Below, one piece after another: positions 9,498-18,270 of a stretch of 22,772 nucleotides of DNA. The notes under the pieces were generated by a model. That model searched no databases and was not told the origin of the DNA. It was given only the letters and a program-made list of their open reading frames with translations. This DNA is from Flavobacterium psychrophilum (GTDB lineage: Bacteria > Bacteroidota > Bacteroidia > Flavobacteriales > Flavobacteriaceae), in assembly GCA_020720185.1 (NCBI GenBank), contig DYPB01000012.1, positions 1-22,772 on the forward strand, in the 5' to 3' direction. Position 1 is the first letter of the stretch. Each line of letters starts with the position of its first letter. The position numbers and the translations under genes are program-made.

Positions 9498-10343
9498 TTA
9501 ATTATTTTTCTGTAAATTTTGAATATCCGAAATTCGGTTTGCAAAGAAACTACTTTTTTCTGGATATTTCAAAATTAAAATTTGATATGCTTGAATTGCT
9601 TTATCGTATTTTTTTTGTTCCAGATAAACTTTTGCTAAAGTTTCGGTCATTAAATAGGATTGACTCTCTATTTTTGGTTCAAAAACCTTTGTGTTTGTTG
9701 TGGTTTTATCTATTTGTGGAATCTTAGGATTGGTTTCTATAAATTTATCTATCAATTCTAATTTTTTCTTTTTAGTATCATCAATTTCAATATTATTTGT
9801 AGGCAGATTGATATTTTTTTCTCTTACAATAGGTTGAATTTTAGCTAATTGTAACCATTCGTTAAACGAGTATTTCTCGTCTTTATTAAATTCTAATGGT
9901 TTTCCAATGTCTAATTTCTGCTTCAAAATATCATTTTCGGTTAATTCTTTTTTGGTACTTTCAGATTGGTTGATGGTTGTAAGTATCGAATGCTTTAACG
10001 AACTTGTACCTTCTGGAATTTTTGACAATACAATTTCACTATCAATAACTTTAATTTCCATTAATTCAGCAAGTTTTTGTTCATACAATCCTTTCTGAAT
10101 TGCGGTAAAACTCTCAGAAGTGATAAAATCAAAAAGGATGGTTCTATCAGTAGTATATGCAGCATTTACTTTTAACTCGTGATTGTATTTAAAACTGTTT
10201 TTGTTATACAATCCTTTTAAATATAAGCTTCGGGCAGATTGAAAATAGGGAAAATTATCCAATATTTTTTCAAGCGACAAATTATGTTTATCATTTATAA
10301 TATCTGGTTTGTTTATTAGATGAGTATATTCTGTTAAGTTCAA
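9498..10343 (-). CDS. TPR-like protein of unknown function, upstream of secG, TTG start
   Basis: This is a 281-residue cytoplasmic-looking protein without signal peptide or membrane segment. I do not recognise a specific family. The N-terminal part (about 1-100) is helical, with FPYFQSARSLYLKGL. The middle (about 110-225) is Lys/Thr/Asn-rich and probably disordered. The C-terminus (about 231-266) is one tetratricopeptide repeat, with ETLAKVYLEQKKYDKAIQAY followed by KYPEKSSFFANRI. The start appears to be TTG: an in-frame TAA lies two codons further upstream, and the next in-frame ATG is at about residue 95. It probably forms a two-gene unit with secG. The position suggests an envelope-related role, but that is inference only. 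Confidence 0.8.
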   Translation of the reverse strand: MNLTEYTHLINKPDIINDKHNLSLEKILDNFPYFQSARSLYLKGLYNKNSFKYNHELKVNAAYTTDRTILFDFITSESFTAIQKGLYEQKLAELMEIKVIDSEIVLSKIPEGTSSLKHSILTTINQSESTKKELTENDILKQKLDIGKPLEFNKDEKYSFNEWLQLAKIQPIVREKNINLPTNNIEIDDTKKKKLELIDKFIETNPKIPQIDKTTTNTKVFEPKIESQSYLMTETLAKVYLEQKKYDKAIQAYQILILKYPEKSSFFANRISDIQNLQKNN

Positions 10344-10494
10344 TGTTTTTTAATTTTATTTTTATGGTTTTTTTTTGATGTAAAATTAAGTATTTTTTAT
10401 GCAAAAAAAATATTTGTCGAAAAAAAAATTAGAAAAAAAACAATTTTTGGAACTGTAATAAATTCTAAAATTTTGTTAAATTATATACAAATAT

Positions 10495-10524
10495 TAGACT
10501 ATCGATAAAAAAAACTTATTTTTG
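10495..10524 (+). promoter_or_regulatory. promoter for the M16 peptidase pair
   Basis: A perfect TAnnTTTG element (TATTTTTG) lies at 10517-10524. The -33 position about 19-20 nt upstream reads TTA or TAG rather than TTG. Predicted start is near 10531, leaving a leader of about 60 nt. The rest of the 10344-10591 gap is A/T tracts, and I found no clear promoter for the divergent TPR-like gene. Confidence 0.5.
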
Positions 10525-10591
10525 TCGTTACAAATTTTGATATTTATCTACTAAATATCTACTAAAAACAAAATTTTAATTATTAATCTTT

Positions 10592-11959
10592 ATGAAAAAA
10601 TCACTAATGGCTTTAAGTGCAACTATTATGCTTGGAGGAGTGGCATCTGGACAAAAAGTGTCTTTTGAGGAGTACAATCTTGACAATGGTTTGCATGTAA
10701 TTTTGCACAATGACAATTCGGCTCCAGTAGTCATCACATCGGTAATGTATCATGTAGGTGCAAAAGACGAAACTCCAGATCGCACGGGATTTGCACATTT
10801 TTTTGAACATTTATTATTTGAAGGTACCGCTAATATAAAAAGAGGAGAATGGTTTAAAATTGTTACTGCAAATGGCGGCACAAATAATGCAAACACTACT
10901 GAAGACAGAACTTATTATTACGAAGTATTTCCGTCAAATAATTTAGAATTAGGTTTATGGATGGAATCCGAAAGAATGATGCATCCTGTTATTAACGAAA
11001 TTGGTGTAAAAACTCAAAACGAAGTAGTTAAAGAGGAAAAAAGATTAAGAGTTGATAATCAGCCTTATGGAAGCTTAATTGCACAGGTTAAGAAAAATTT
11101 ATTTGTAAAACATCCTTACCGATGGGTAACTATTGGCGATATGGCACATCTTGATGCTGCAAAATTAGAAGAATTTCAGGCATTTAACAAAAAATTCTAT
11201 ATTCCAAACAATGCCGTTCTTGTGGTTGCAGGTGATTTAGGAGATGTTTCAAAAACTAAAGATTGGGTTCAAAAATATTTTGGAGCCATACCAAAAGGAA
11301 CAGATATTGTAAGACAATCATTTGTAGAAACACCTATAACAGTTACTAAAAAAGCTACTTACGAAGATTCAAATATTCAAATTCCGATGATTGTTTTAGC
11401 ATACAGAACACCATCGATGAAAACTCGTGAGGCTAGAATTTTAGATATGGTTTCAACTATTTTAAGCGATGGAAAAAGTTCTCGATTGTATAAAAAAATT
11501 GTGGATGATAAAAAAATGGCTTTGCAAATAGGTGCTTTTAATTATAGTCAAGAAGATTATGGATCGTATATTTTATACGGTTTGCCACAAGGAGCAAATA
11601 CTGCCGAAATGATTACTAAAGAAGTTGATGAGGAAATTGTAAAACTACAAACAGAATTATTATCGGATAAAGAGATGGAAAAATTGCGTAATAAATATGA
11701 AAACAACTATGTAAACGACAATTCAAACATTGAAGGAATAGCTCATAATCTTGCAAATTACTATCAATTATATGGCGATGTAAATTTAATTAATACAGAA
11801 ATTGAGATGTACAGAAGCATTACCGCCAAAGAAATTCAGGATATTGCAAAAAAATATCTAAATCCAAATCAAAGATTGGTTTTAGATTATATTCCTGCCA
11901 AAGAAAAGCCGAAAACAGCAGTAACAAAAACAGCAGTACAAGATAAACCTAAAAACTAA
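10592..11959 (+). CDS. M16 family zinc metallopeptidase, catalytic subunit
   Basis: This 455-residue secreted or periplasmic peptidase has a signal peptide (about residues 1-20, ending VASGQ). The inverted zinc motif HxxEH is intact at H69-F-F-E72-H73 within FAHFFEHLLFEGT. The third ligand is expected in NEVVKEEKRLR, most likely E149, 76 residues later. The second half has the usual M16 C-domain with DGKSSRLYKKIVDDKK, but lacks the Tyr of the R/Y pair (ALQIGAF where GLAYGV is usual). The short Lys-rich tail (KTAVTKTAVQDKPKN) is low complexity. The next gene, 13 nt away, supplies a complementary inactive M16 chain, so the two probably form a heterodimer that degrades peptides in the periplasm. 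Confidence 0.93.
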   Translation: MKKSLMALSATIMLGGVASGQKVSFEEYNLDNGLHVILHNDNSAPVVITSVMYHVGAKDETPDRTGFAHFFEHLLFEGTANIKRGEWFKIVTANGGTNNANTTEDRTYYYEVFPSNNLELGLWMESERMMHPVINEIGVKTQNEVVKEEKRLRVDNQPYGSLIAQVKKNLFVKHPYRWVTIGDMAHLDAAKLEEFQAFNKKFYIPNNAVLVVAGDLGDVSKTKDWVQKYFGAIPKGTDIVRQSFVETPITVTKKATYEDSNIQIPMIVLAYRTPSMKTREARILDMVSTILSDGKSSRLYKKIVDDKKMALQIGAFNYSQEDYGSYILYGLPQGANTAEMITKEVDEEIVKLQTELLSDKEMEKLRNKYENNYVNDNSNIEGIAHNLANYYQLYGDVNLINTEIEMYRSITAKEIQDIAKKYLNPNQRLVLDYIPAKEKPKTAVTKTAVQDKPKN

Positions 11960-11972
11960 AACAAACTGAATC

Positions 11973-14024
11973 ATGAAAAAATCAATAATCATATTATCAA
12001 GCTTGTTTTTAACCACAATTATGCAAGCACAAGACAGAACCCAGCCCATAGCTGGACCAGCACCTACTATTAATATTAAAAAACCACAATTTTTTTCGTT
12101 GCCAAATGGTTTAAAAGTTTTAGTAGTCGAAAACCATAAATTACCTCGAGTTTCTTTTAATTTAAGTTTAGATAATTTACCTTATTTAGAAGCAGATAAA
12201 AAAGGAGTAGATGATTTAATGGGAGCATTAATAGGTAACGGGAGTGCGAAAATTACCAAAGACGCTTTTAACGAAGAAGTAGATTTTTTGGGTGCCGATT
12301 TGAATTTTTATTCATCAGGAGCATCAGGAAGTTGCTTGTCTAAATATTCTGGAAGAGTATTAGAATTATTAGCCGAAGGTGCTTTGAACCCTAACTTTAC
12401 TCAAGAAGAATTTGATAAAGAGAAAGATAAAATAATTGAAGGATTAAAAGCCGATGAAAAAAGTGTAGCATCGACTGCTAATAGAGTTCAAAATGTTTTA
12501 GCTTTTGGAAAGAATCATCCAAACGGAGAGTTTTTAAGCGAAACAACTCTTAAAAATGTTACCCTAACAGATGTAATTGCAAATTATAGTACCCATTTTA
12601 ATCCAAATAATGCTTATTTAGTAGTTATTGGCGATATAAAATATGAAGAAACTAAATTAGCCGTAGAAAAACTCTTTGGAAGTTGGGCAAAATCAACTAC
12701 ATCAATCAGTGAGTCATATCCTGACCCACGAAATGCTCAATATACACAAATTAACTTTGTAGATATGCCAAATGCAGTTCAATCAGAACTATCTTTACAA
12801 AACACAGTTAATTTGAAAATGGGCGACAAAGATTATTTTGCTGCAATTATTGCCAATCAAATACTTGGTGGCGATTTTAACAGCTATTTGAATATGAATT
12901 TAAGAGAAAAACACGCCTGGACTTATGGGGCTAGGAGTAGTATTGTAGGAAATAAATATGTAACCGTTTTTAAAGCAACAACCCAAATTAGAAACACCGT
13001 TACAGATAGTGCCGTGGTTGAAGCATTAAAAGAATTTAAAAAAATCCGTACAGAAAAAGTATCCGATGAGGTATTAGCAAATGTAAAAGCAGGTTATATT
13101 GGTAAATTTGTAATGCAAATAGAAAAACCACAAACTGTTGCAGGATATGCCCTGAAAGTTAAAACACAAGAACTTCCTGAAGATTTTTACGAAAATTATA
13201 TCAAAAACATTAATGCCGTTACCGCTGAAGATGTTTTAGCAACAGCACAAAAATATTTCTTGGAAGACAATTTACGAATTGTAATCGTTGGAAAAGGTGT
13301 AGATGTTGTTCCTGCATTAGAAAAATTAAAAATACCAATGTTTTACTTTGATAAAAATGGTGTGAAAACTGAAAAACCTTTATTGCGAAAAGAAGCTCCA
13401 AAAGGAATGACAGTTAGAAAAGTTATGGATGCTTATATTGCCGCTGTTGGCGGAGTAATGCCTGTTCGAAACATCAAATCATTAGCAACAACTGCAACTG
13501 GCGATATTCAAGGAAATGCTATTGAGTTTAACACAAAATATGCAGCTGTTGGTTTAAAAATGGTTGTAGAAATGAAAGCAATGGGAATGACAATGATGAA
13601 ACAAGTAATTAGCGACAAAACAGGATACCAAATGCAACAAGGACAAAAATCGGATATTGATGCAGTAAAATTAGCAGAAATAAAAGAAAGTGGTATGCCA
13701 TATTGCGAGTTAAACTTGGCACGAAATTTAGCAGTAACCCTTGATGGAGTTGAGGCTTTTAACGGAACGGAATGTTATGCAATAAAAATAGGTAGCAACA
13801 CTCTTTATTATGATATTGCAACAGGTTTAAAAACAGGGAAAACGACCACACAAGAAAAAGATGGTAAAAAAACATCACAAACAGTTATGTATGGTGATTA
13901 TAAAGAAATTAGTAGCGTTAAATACCCTCATAAAATGACTATGCAAATGGGACCACAAGAAATAGAACTAAATATAACAGATATAAAAGTTAATGAGAGA
14001 ATAGTTCCGAAAGATTTTGAATAA
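11973..14024 (+). CDS. M16 family peptidase-like, non-catalytic partner with C-terminal extension
   Basis: This 683-residue secreted protein has a signal peptide (about 1-19, ending QAQ). Residues about 35-455 are two M16 domains. The HxxEH site is lost: the aligned positions read D81, G84 and A85 within GVDDLMGALIGNG. The R/Y pair typical of substrate-binding non-catalytic subunits is kept at R311 and Y318 (LREKHAWTYGARSS). Residues about 475-683 form an extra beta-rich domain that I cannot name with confidence. It is Met-rich around MKAMGMTMMKQ and resembles lipoprotein-carrier-type folds only in general pattern. In known M16B heterodimers one chain brings the zinc and the other brings R/Y, which is what this pair shows. 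Confidence 0.9.
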   Translation: MKKSIIILSSLFLTTIMQAQDRTQPIAGPAPTINIKKPQFFSLPNGLKVLVVENHKLPRVSFNLSLDNLPYLEADKKGVDDLMGALIGNGSAKITKDAFNEEVDFLGADLNFYSSGASGSCLSKYSGRVLELLAEGALNPNFTQEEFDKEKDKIIEGLKADEKSVASTANRVQNVLAFGKNHPNGEFLSETTLKNVTLTDVIANYSTHFNPNNAYLVVIGDIKYEETKLAVEKLFGSWAKSTTSISESYPDPRNAQYTQINFVDMPNAVQSELSLQNTVNLKMGDKDYFAAIIANQILGGDFNSYLNMNLREKHAWTYGARSSIVGNKYVTVFKATTQIRNTVTDSAVVEALKEFKKIRTEKVSDEVLANVKAGYIGKFVMQIEKPQTVAGYALKVKTQELPEDFYENYIKNINAVTAEDVLATAQKYFLEDNLRIVIVGKGVDVVPALEKLKIPMFYFDKNGVKTEKPLLRKEAPKGMTVRKVMDAYIAAVGGVMPVRNIKSLATTATGDIQGNAIEFNTKYAAVGLKMVVEMKAMGMTMMKQVISDKTGYQMQQGQKSDIDAVKLAEIKESGMPYCELNLARNLAVTLDGVEAFNGTECYAIKIGSNTLYYDIATGLKTGKTTTQEKDGKKTSQTVMYGDYKEISSVKYPHKMTMQMGPQEIELNITDIKVNERIVPKDFE

Positions 14025-14088
14025 TTTGGGTTAAATGATTTAGGTGTATTCTAAAAATAAGGGTTAATTCTTTTTTGAGGTATTATGA

Positions 14089-14150
14089 AACCTCTGTGTC
14101 CTCGGCGTCTTTGCAGTGCATTTCTAACCGCAAAGTCGCAAAGGTCGCAA
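14089..14150. repeat. dispersed-repeat-like intergenic element with imperfect inverted repeat
   Basis: This GC-richer patch in an AT-rich spacer contains cctctgtgtcctcggcgtc and then tandem cgcaaag-type units (14128-14150). A stem of 10 bp with one mismatch pairs 14104-14113 (gcgtctttgc) with 14129-14138 (gcaaagtcgc). I recognise the style from intergenic repeats common in Bacteroidota and some other phyla (alternating CTTTGCG and CGCAAAG words). It encodes nothing visible. Only this one clear copy is in the window. Confidence 0.55.
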
Positions 14151-14265
14151 AAACAAGATTTAGACAAATTTTTCTTAAAATTCAATTAATTTATCTAATC
14201 TTACTATTAGTTTTCGAGATGTACCAAAAAAATATTTTGGAGTAAATATTGGATCATTTTTATTT

Positions 14266-14829
14266 ATGAATAAACAAAATATAAGACAGAAATATAAAAC
14301 TCTACGAAGTCAGTTTTGTGCCGAAGAGATAGATGAAAAGAGTTTGGCTATCGCTAATAATCTTCTGAAAATAGATATTTGGAATCGCAATTATTTTCAT
14401 GTTTTTTTGCCAATAACTGAACAAAATGAAGTAAATACGGAACATATTTTAAATGTTTTACAAGGAAAAGATAAAGAAATAATTATCTCTAAATCAAATT
14501 TTAAAAACATAGAGATGACACATTTTTTATTGACCGAGAATACTAAAATTGTTAAAAATAACTATAACATTCCAGAACCATTAAGTGGAATAAATCTTCC
14601 TGATGATATTATTGAGGTGGTTTTTGTACCACTTTTAGCTTTTGATAAAATAGGAAATAGAGTAGGTTACGGCAAGGGTTTTTATGATAAATTTTTATCA
14701 AAATGCAAGCCCAGCACTCTAAAAATAGGGCTTTCTTTTTTTGAGGCAGAGCCACTAATTGAGGGTGTTTTTGATACCGATATCAAGCTAAATCATTGTA
14801 TTACTCCAAATAAAATATATTGTTTTTAA
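14266..14829 (+). CDS. 5-formyltetrahydrofolate cyclo-ligase (5,10-methenyltetrahydrofolate synthetase)
   Basis: This 187-residue cytosolic enzyme converts 5-formyl-THF to 5,10-methenyl-THF with ATP, salvaging a folate that otherwise inhibits one-carbon enzymes. The N-terminal NIRQKYKTLRSQ is the family's basic helix. The C-terminal signature is VPLLAFDKIGNRVGYGKGFYD (about residues 124-144), with the glycine-rich ATP loop and the YD pair. Full length. It is preceded by a 240-bp gap with only weak promoter-like sequence (TAGTTTTC near 14208). It converges on lspA, and the two stop codons share the TTAA at 14826-14829. Confidence 0.93.
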   Translation: MNKQNIRQKYKTLRSQFCAEEIDEKSLAIANNLLKIDIWNRNYFHVFLPITEQNEVNTEHILNVLQGKDKEIIISKSNFKNIEMTHFLLTENTKIVKNNYNIPEPLSGINLPDDIIEVVFVPLLAFDKIGNRVGYGKGFYDKFLSKCKPSTLKIGLSFFEAEPLIEGVFDTDIKLNHCITPNKIYCF

Positions 14830-15437
14830 TCTTCTTTATGTACGGCAAATGAACTTTTATTAAAAACAATTAAAATTCCAATTCCTACTGAAATGGCAAA
14901 ATCAGCAACATTAAAAATGGCATTAAAAAACCTAAAATGATTGCCCCCAATAAATGGTATCCAAGAAGGAAAATTGCCATCAAAAAGCGGAAAATAAAAC
15001 ATATCTACAACCCTGCCATAAAATAACTTACCATAAGGATTTGAAGAAAAAAGTGTAGCGGTTTTATCTATCGGACTATCAAAAATAATACCATAAAAAA
15101 CCGAATCAATTATGTTTCCGATAGCCCCCGCTAAAATTAATGAAATGGCTAAAATTAGTGGTTTTGATGCGTTTTTCTTTACAGAATCATACAACCAATA
15201 GATAATTGCAGGTACTACTAATAATCTAAACACTGTTAGAAAAAGTTTGCCATATTGACCTGGTATTTCGGTTCCCCAAGCCATTCCTTCGTTTTCTATA
15301 AAATGTAATCTACACCAATCTGTAACTACAAATTCTCCTGCATCACCATATAAAAAATGGGTTTTTATATATATTTTTACAATTTGGTCTATTGATATTA
15401 CCAAAAACACTAATAAATAAGCTCGTTTTAATGACAT
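14826..15437 (-). CDS. lspA: lipoprotein signal peptidase (signal peptidase II)
   Basis: This 203-residue inner-membrane aspartyl protease removes signal peptides from diacylglyceryl prolipoproteins. Four membrane segments are visible (about 6-22, 65-83, 93-112, 172-192). Conserved motifs are GNIID (N108, D111), GRVVD with catalytic D145, and FNVAD with catalytic D179. It is longer than the roughly 165-residue enterobacterial enzyme because of an insert between GNIID and GRVVD (about 113-140), which is usual for Bacteroidota. It has its own promoter at 15456-15486. The 3' end overlaps the 3' end of the cyclo-ligase gene by 4 bp. Confidence 0.95.
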   Translation of the reverse strand: MSLKRAYLLVFLVISIDQIVKIYIKTHFLYGDAGEFVVTDWCRLHFIENEGMAWGTEIPGQYGKLFLTVFRLLVVPAIIYWLYDSVKKNASKPLILAISLILAGAIGNIIDSVFYGIIFDSPIDKTATLFSSNPYGKLFYGRVVDMFYFPLFDGNFPSWIPFIGGNHFRFFNAIFNVADFAISVGIGILIVFNKSSFAVHKED

Positions 15438-15455
15438 TTTTTAAAAATTTATGTG

Positions 15456-15486
15456 CAAATGTAACAAACATTTATCAACAAGGCAA
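15456..15486 (-). promoter_or_regulatory. lspA promoter
   Basis: The minus strand shows TTG (complement of 15484-15486), 20 nt, then a perfect -7 TACATTTG (complement of 15456-15463). Predicted start is near 15449, leaving about 12 nt of leader. It is back to back with the promoter of the polysaccharide run. Confidence 0.7.
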
Positions 15487-15508
15487 AAACAGAACCAAAA
15501 AGGCGTGT

Positions 15509-15535
15509 TTAAAATTGAATAATATATTATATTTG
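15509..15535 (+). promoter_or_regulatory. promoter of the polysaccharide export run
   Basis: A perfect -7 element TATATTTG lies at 15528-15535, followed by the GCAAC seen after other -7 elements in this window. No clear TTG occurs 19-20 nt upstream. The start would be near 15542, only about 13 nt before the ATG at 15555. Confidence 0.5.
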
Positions 15536-15554
15536 CAACTTATTTTCATCCAAA

Positions 15555-17501
15555 ATGAACACAGACAAAATTAGAAATTCATTAAATCTTTTTTTTGAAA
15601 AAAAATTCCACGATTTAGGATATATGCCACGATGGACTATTTTTTTAATAGATTTATTCATCGTTTTATTTTCGTGTTTATTAACCGCAATGTTGTTATA
15701 TAGTTTTAACTCACACTATTACAACAGCCTGAATGTGTTTCTAATTAATACTGCCATCGTTTTTGTAAATGGTTTTTTCTTCTATTTGTATCAAACTTAT
15801 TCAGGAATAATTAGACACTCAACCTTTATCGATGGGCTAAAATTATTATTATCAACCTTTTCAGGATTCATTTTATTAGCAATTTTAAATTATAGTTGGG
15901 CTTTTTGGAACGATGGAAAAAAGATTTATATAACTTCTGGATTATTTATTGTACACGCTTTTATCTTTATTTTTTTGTTTTTATTTAGAATAACAATAAA
16001 AAGCATCTTTGAAAAATTTATTAATATAGAAGACAAAAAAAACCTCACAAAAGTGGTTATTTATGGTGCTGATATTAATGCCATTTCAGTAGCTAATGCC
16101 ATTAATACCGAATCTCCAGGCCGATTTAGACCAGTTGCTTTTATTGATAAGAATGATAAAGTAAAAGGATCAAAAAGTATTTTGAATTTACCGATTGTTA
16201 ATCAAAACAGAAAAATTCATATTATTTTAAGATATTTAAAAACCAGCACCCTAATTATTGCCGATAAAAGTCTGACAAATACAGAAACTATTGCCATTGT
16301 TGAAGAATGTTTAGAAAATGATATTAAAGTTTTTGCCGTTCCAACGATTACAAACTGGGAAGATTATCAAGAAATTACTTCAAAAATGAAGAAATTCGAG
16401 ATAGAAGATTTACTCGACAGAAAACCAATAGTTTTGGACAACAAATCAATATCCGAAAGTTTAGACAATAAAACTATATTAGTTACAGGAGCCGCAGGGT
16501 CTATTGGTAGTGAAATTGTAAGACAAGTTATAAATTTTGATCCCTCAAAAATAATAATTTTAGATCAGGCAGAAACCGCCTTAAATAGCTTGAAAATAGA
16601 ATTAGAAAGATTAAACAAGAACATAACAATAATAACAGTTCTTGACAATATTGTTGATAAAAATAATATAGAAACCGTTTTTGAAACACACAAACCAAAT
16701 GTTGTTTATCATGCCGCAGCCTATAAACATGTTCCAATAATTGAAGGAAATCCCTCGCAAGCTATTTATACAAATATATTTGGCACAAAAAACATTGCCG
16801 ATTTATCAGAAAAATATGAAGTAGAACGATTTGTAATGATTTCTACCGATAAAGCAGTAAACCCAAGCAGTGTGATGGGTGCCAGCAAACGAATTGCAGA
16901 AATGTATATTCAATCTAAAAATATTTATAATAAAAAAGATAATCCTACTAAAAACACAAAATTCATAACCACAAGATTTGGAAATGTATTAGGATCTAAC
17001 GGCTCTGTTGTTCCATTATTTACAAAACAAATACAAGAAGGCGGTCCAATAACAATTACACATCCAGATATTATTAGATATTTCATGACCATTCCAGAAG
17101 CTTGTCAGTTAGTTTTAGAGGCTTCTGCGATGGGAAATGGCGGAGAAATTTTTATATTTGATATGGGCAAACCTGTAAAAATTATAGATTTAGCAAAAAA
17201 AATGATTCGATTGGCAGGCTTTATTCCAGATGATCACATTAAAATTAAAATCATAGGACTGCGTCCAGGCGAAAAATTATACGAAGAATTATTGAACGAT
17301 GGAGCAAAAAACCTTGCAACCCATCATGAAAAAATAACCATTGCAAAAGAAAAATGTGATGATTTTGAAACCATAAATAAAAGCATAGAGGAATTAATTG
17401 AAACCTCAAAATCAAAAAATATTGACCATGTAGTTTTATCAATGAAAAGATTAGTACCCGAATATAAAAGTTTAAATTCGGTTTTTGAAACATTAGATTA
17501 G
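15555..17501 (+). CDS. membrane-bound nucleotide-sugar 4,6-dehydratase (PglF/WbpM/CapD type)
   Basis: This 648-residue inner-membrane protein probably makes a UDP-4-keto-6-deoxy-HexNAc, the first step to diamino- or deoxy-amino sugars for a surface polysaccharide or glycan. Four N-terminal membrane segments lie at about 27-50, 58-80, 98-116 and 124-148. A first nucleotide-binding region (about 165-290, TKVVIYGADINAISVA) follows. The catalytic SDR domain starts at about 305, with NAD-binding TGAAGSIGSE (G312, G315, G318). Its active site is ISTDKAVNPSSVMGASK, in which M441 replaces the usual SDR Tyr, with K445 and the D432-K433 pair, the hallmark of this dehydratase group. Five nt separate it from the export lipoprotein gene. 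It should act on UDP-GlcNAc, but the substrate is inferred. Confidence 0.93.
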   Translation: MNTDKIRNSLNLFFEKKFHDLGYMPRWTIFLIDLFIVLFSCLLTAMLLYSFNSHYYNSLNVFLINTAIVFVNGFFFYLYQTYSGIIRHSTFIDGLKLLLSTFSGFILLAILNYSWAFWNDGKKIYITSGLFIVHAFIFIFLFLFRITIKSIFEKFINIEDKKNLTKVVIYGADINAISVANAINTESPGRFRPVAFIDKNDKVKGSKSILNLPIVNQNRKIHIILRYLKTSTLIIADKSLTNTETIAIVEECLENDIKVFAVPTITNWEDYQEITSKMKKFEIEDLLDRKPIVLDNKSISESLDNKTILVTGAAGSIGSEIVRQVINFDPSKIIILDQAETALNSLKIELERLNKNITIITVLDNIVDKNNIETVFETHKPNVVYHAAAYKHVPIIEGNPSQAIYTNIFGTKNIADLSEKYEVERFVMISTDKAVNPSSVMGASKRIAEMYIQSKNIYNKKDNPTKNTKFITTRFGNVLGSNGSVVPLFTKQIQEGGPITITHPDIIRYFMTIPEACQLVLEASAMGNGGEIFIFDMGKPVKIIDLAKKMIRLAGFIPDDHIKIKIIGLRPGEKLYEELLNDGAKNLATHHEKITIAKEKCDDFETINKSIEELIETSKSKNIDHVVLSMKRLVPEYKSLNSVFETLD

Positions 17502-17506
17502 AAAAT

Positions 17507-18265
17507 ATGAAAAACCTGAAAATAAATATATTGTTTGCATTATTATTGATGCTAACCTCTTGTATATCAAAAAAAGAAATGATATACCTGCAAGATGTAA
17601 AACCAAGTAATCCAATAGTAACCAGTTACGAACCATTAATTCAGAAAGACGATGTTTTGTATATCAATGTTTCCTCCTTATCAGATGAAGCCGTAATGCC
17701 ATTCAATTTAGATTCAAAAAACCAAACAAATACCTCAATATTAGAGAAACAAACCTATTTAGTTGATTTTGCTGGAAATATTGATTTTCCCGTTATTGGC
17801 ACATTTAATGTTGGAAATAACACCGTAAACGATGTAAAGTTAAAATTAAAACAAAAACTTGCTGATTATGTTAGCGATGCCGTTGTAAATGTCAGAATAA
17901 TGAACTTCAAAGTCTCTGTTTTAGGCGAAGTAAATAAACCCGGTGTTATTAATGTTTCTGGACAAAGAATCGCACTACTCGATGCACTTGCAATGGCAGG
18001 AGATTTAACACTTTATGGACGACGAAACAACATTTTAATTATTAGAGAATCAAAAGGTGTAAAAACAACAGCCAAAATAGATATTACAAATCCAGAATTT
18101 ATCAATTCAGAGTTTTATTATTTAGATCAAAACGATATTATTTATGTAGAACCATTTAAGCGAAAACTTGATTCAACAGCCATTGGTTCAAATATAACAT
18201 CGGTAATTTCAATACTTGGGTTTTTAATTTCGACCACAGTTACCATTTATTTACTTAATAAATAA
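17507..18265 (+). CDS. polysaccharide export lipoprotein (Wza-like)
   Basis: This 252-residue outer-membrane lipoprotein has a type II signal peptide with lipobox LTSC, so C19 becomes the lipidated N-terminus. A polysaccharide-export beta domain follows (about 45-125, with QKDDVLYINVSSL and YLVDFAGNIDFPVIGTF). Next is one SLBB-type domain (about 130-185), with VLGEVNKPGVINVSGQRIALLDALAMAGDL. The C-terminal helix (about 228-250) is hydrophobic, consistent with the membrane-spanning helix of Wza octamers. It is shorter than E. coli Wza and has fewer SLBB repeats. It lies between the dehydratase and the autokinase with 5-nt gaps, so the three should be translated together. Confidence 0.93.
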   Translation: MKNLKINILFALLLMLTSCISKKEMIYLQDVKPSNPIVTSYEPLIQKDDVLYINVSSLSDEAVMPFNLDSKNQTNTSILEKQTYLVDFAGNIDFPVIGTFNVGNNTVNDVKLKLKQKLADYVSDAVVNVRIMNFKVSVLGEVNKPGVINVSGQRIALLDALAMAGDLTLYGRRNNILIIRESKGVKTTAKIDITNPEFINSEFYYLDQNDIIYVEPFKRKLDSTAIGSNITSVISILGFLISTTVTIYLLNK

Positions 18266-18270
18266 TCATT

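Noticed and set aside
10344..10591. Small gene or RNA in the gap between the TPR-like gene and the M16 pair
   Set aside because: The stretch is homopolymeric A/T tracts with one promoter-like -7 element; no reading frame or stable stem is visible.
14707..14742. Terminator-like stem (aagccc/gggctt) followed by a T-tract on the plus strand
   Set aside because: It lies inside the cyclo-ligase coding sequence; the stem is only 6 bp with a 15-nt loop, so it is probably chance in AT-rich code. It could still matter for the convergent lspA overlap.
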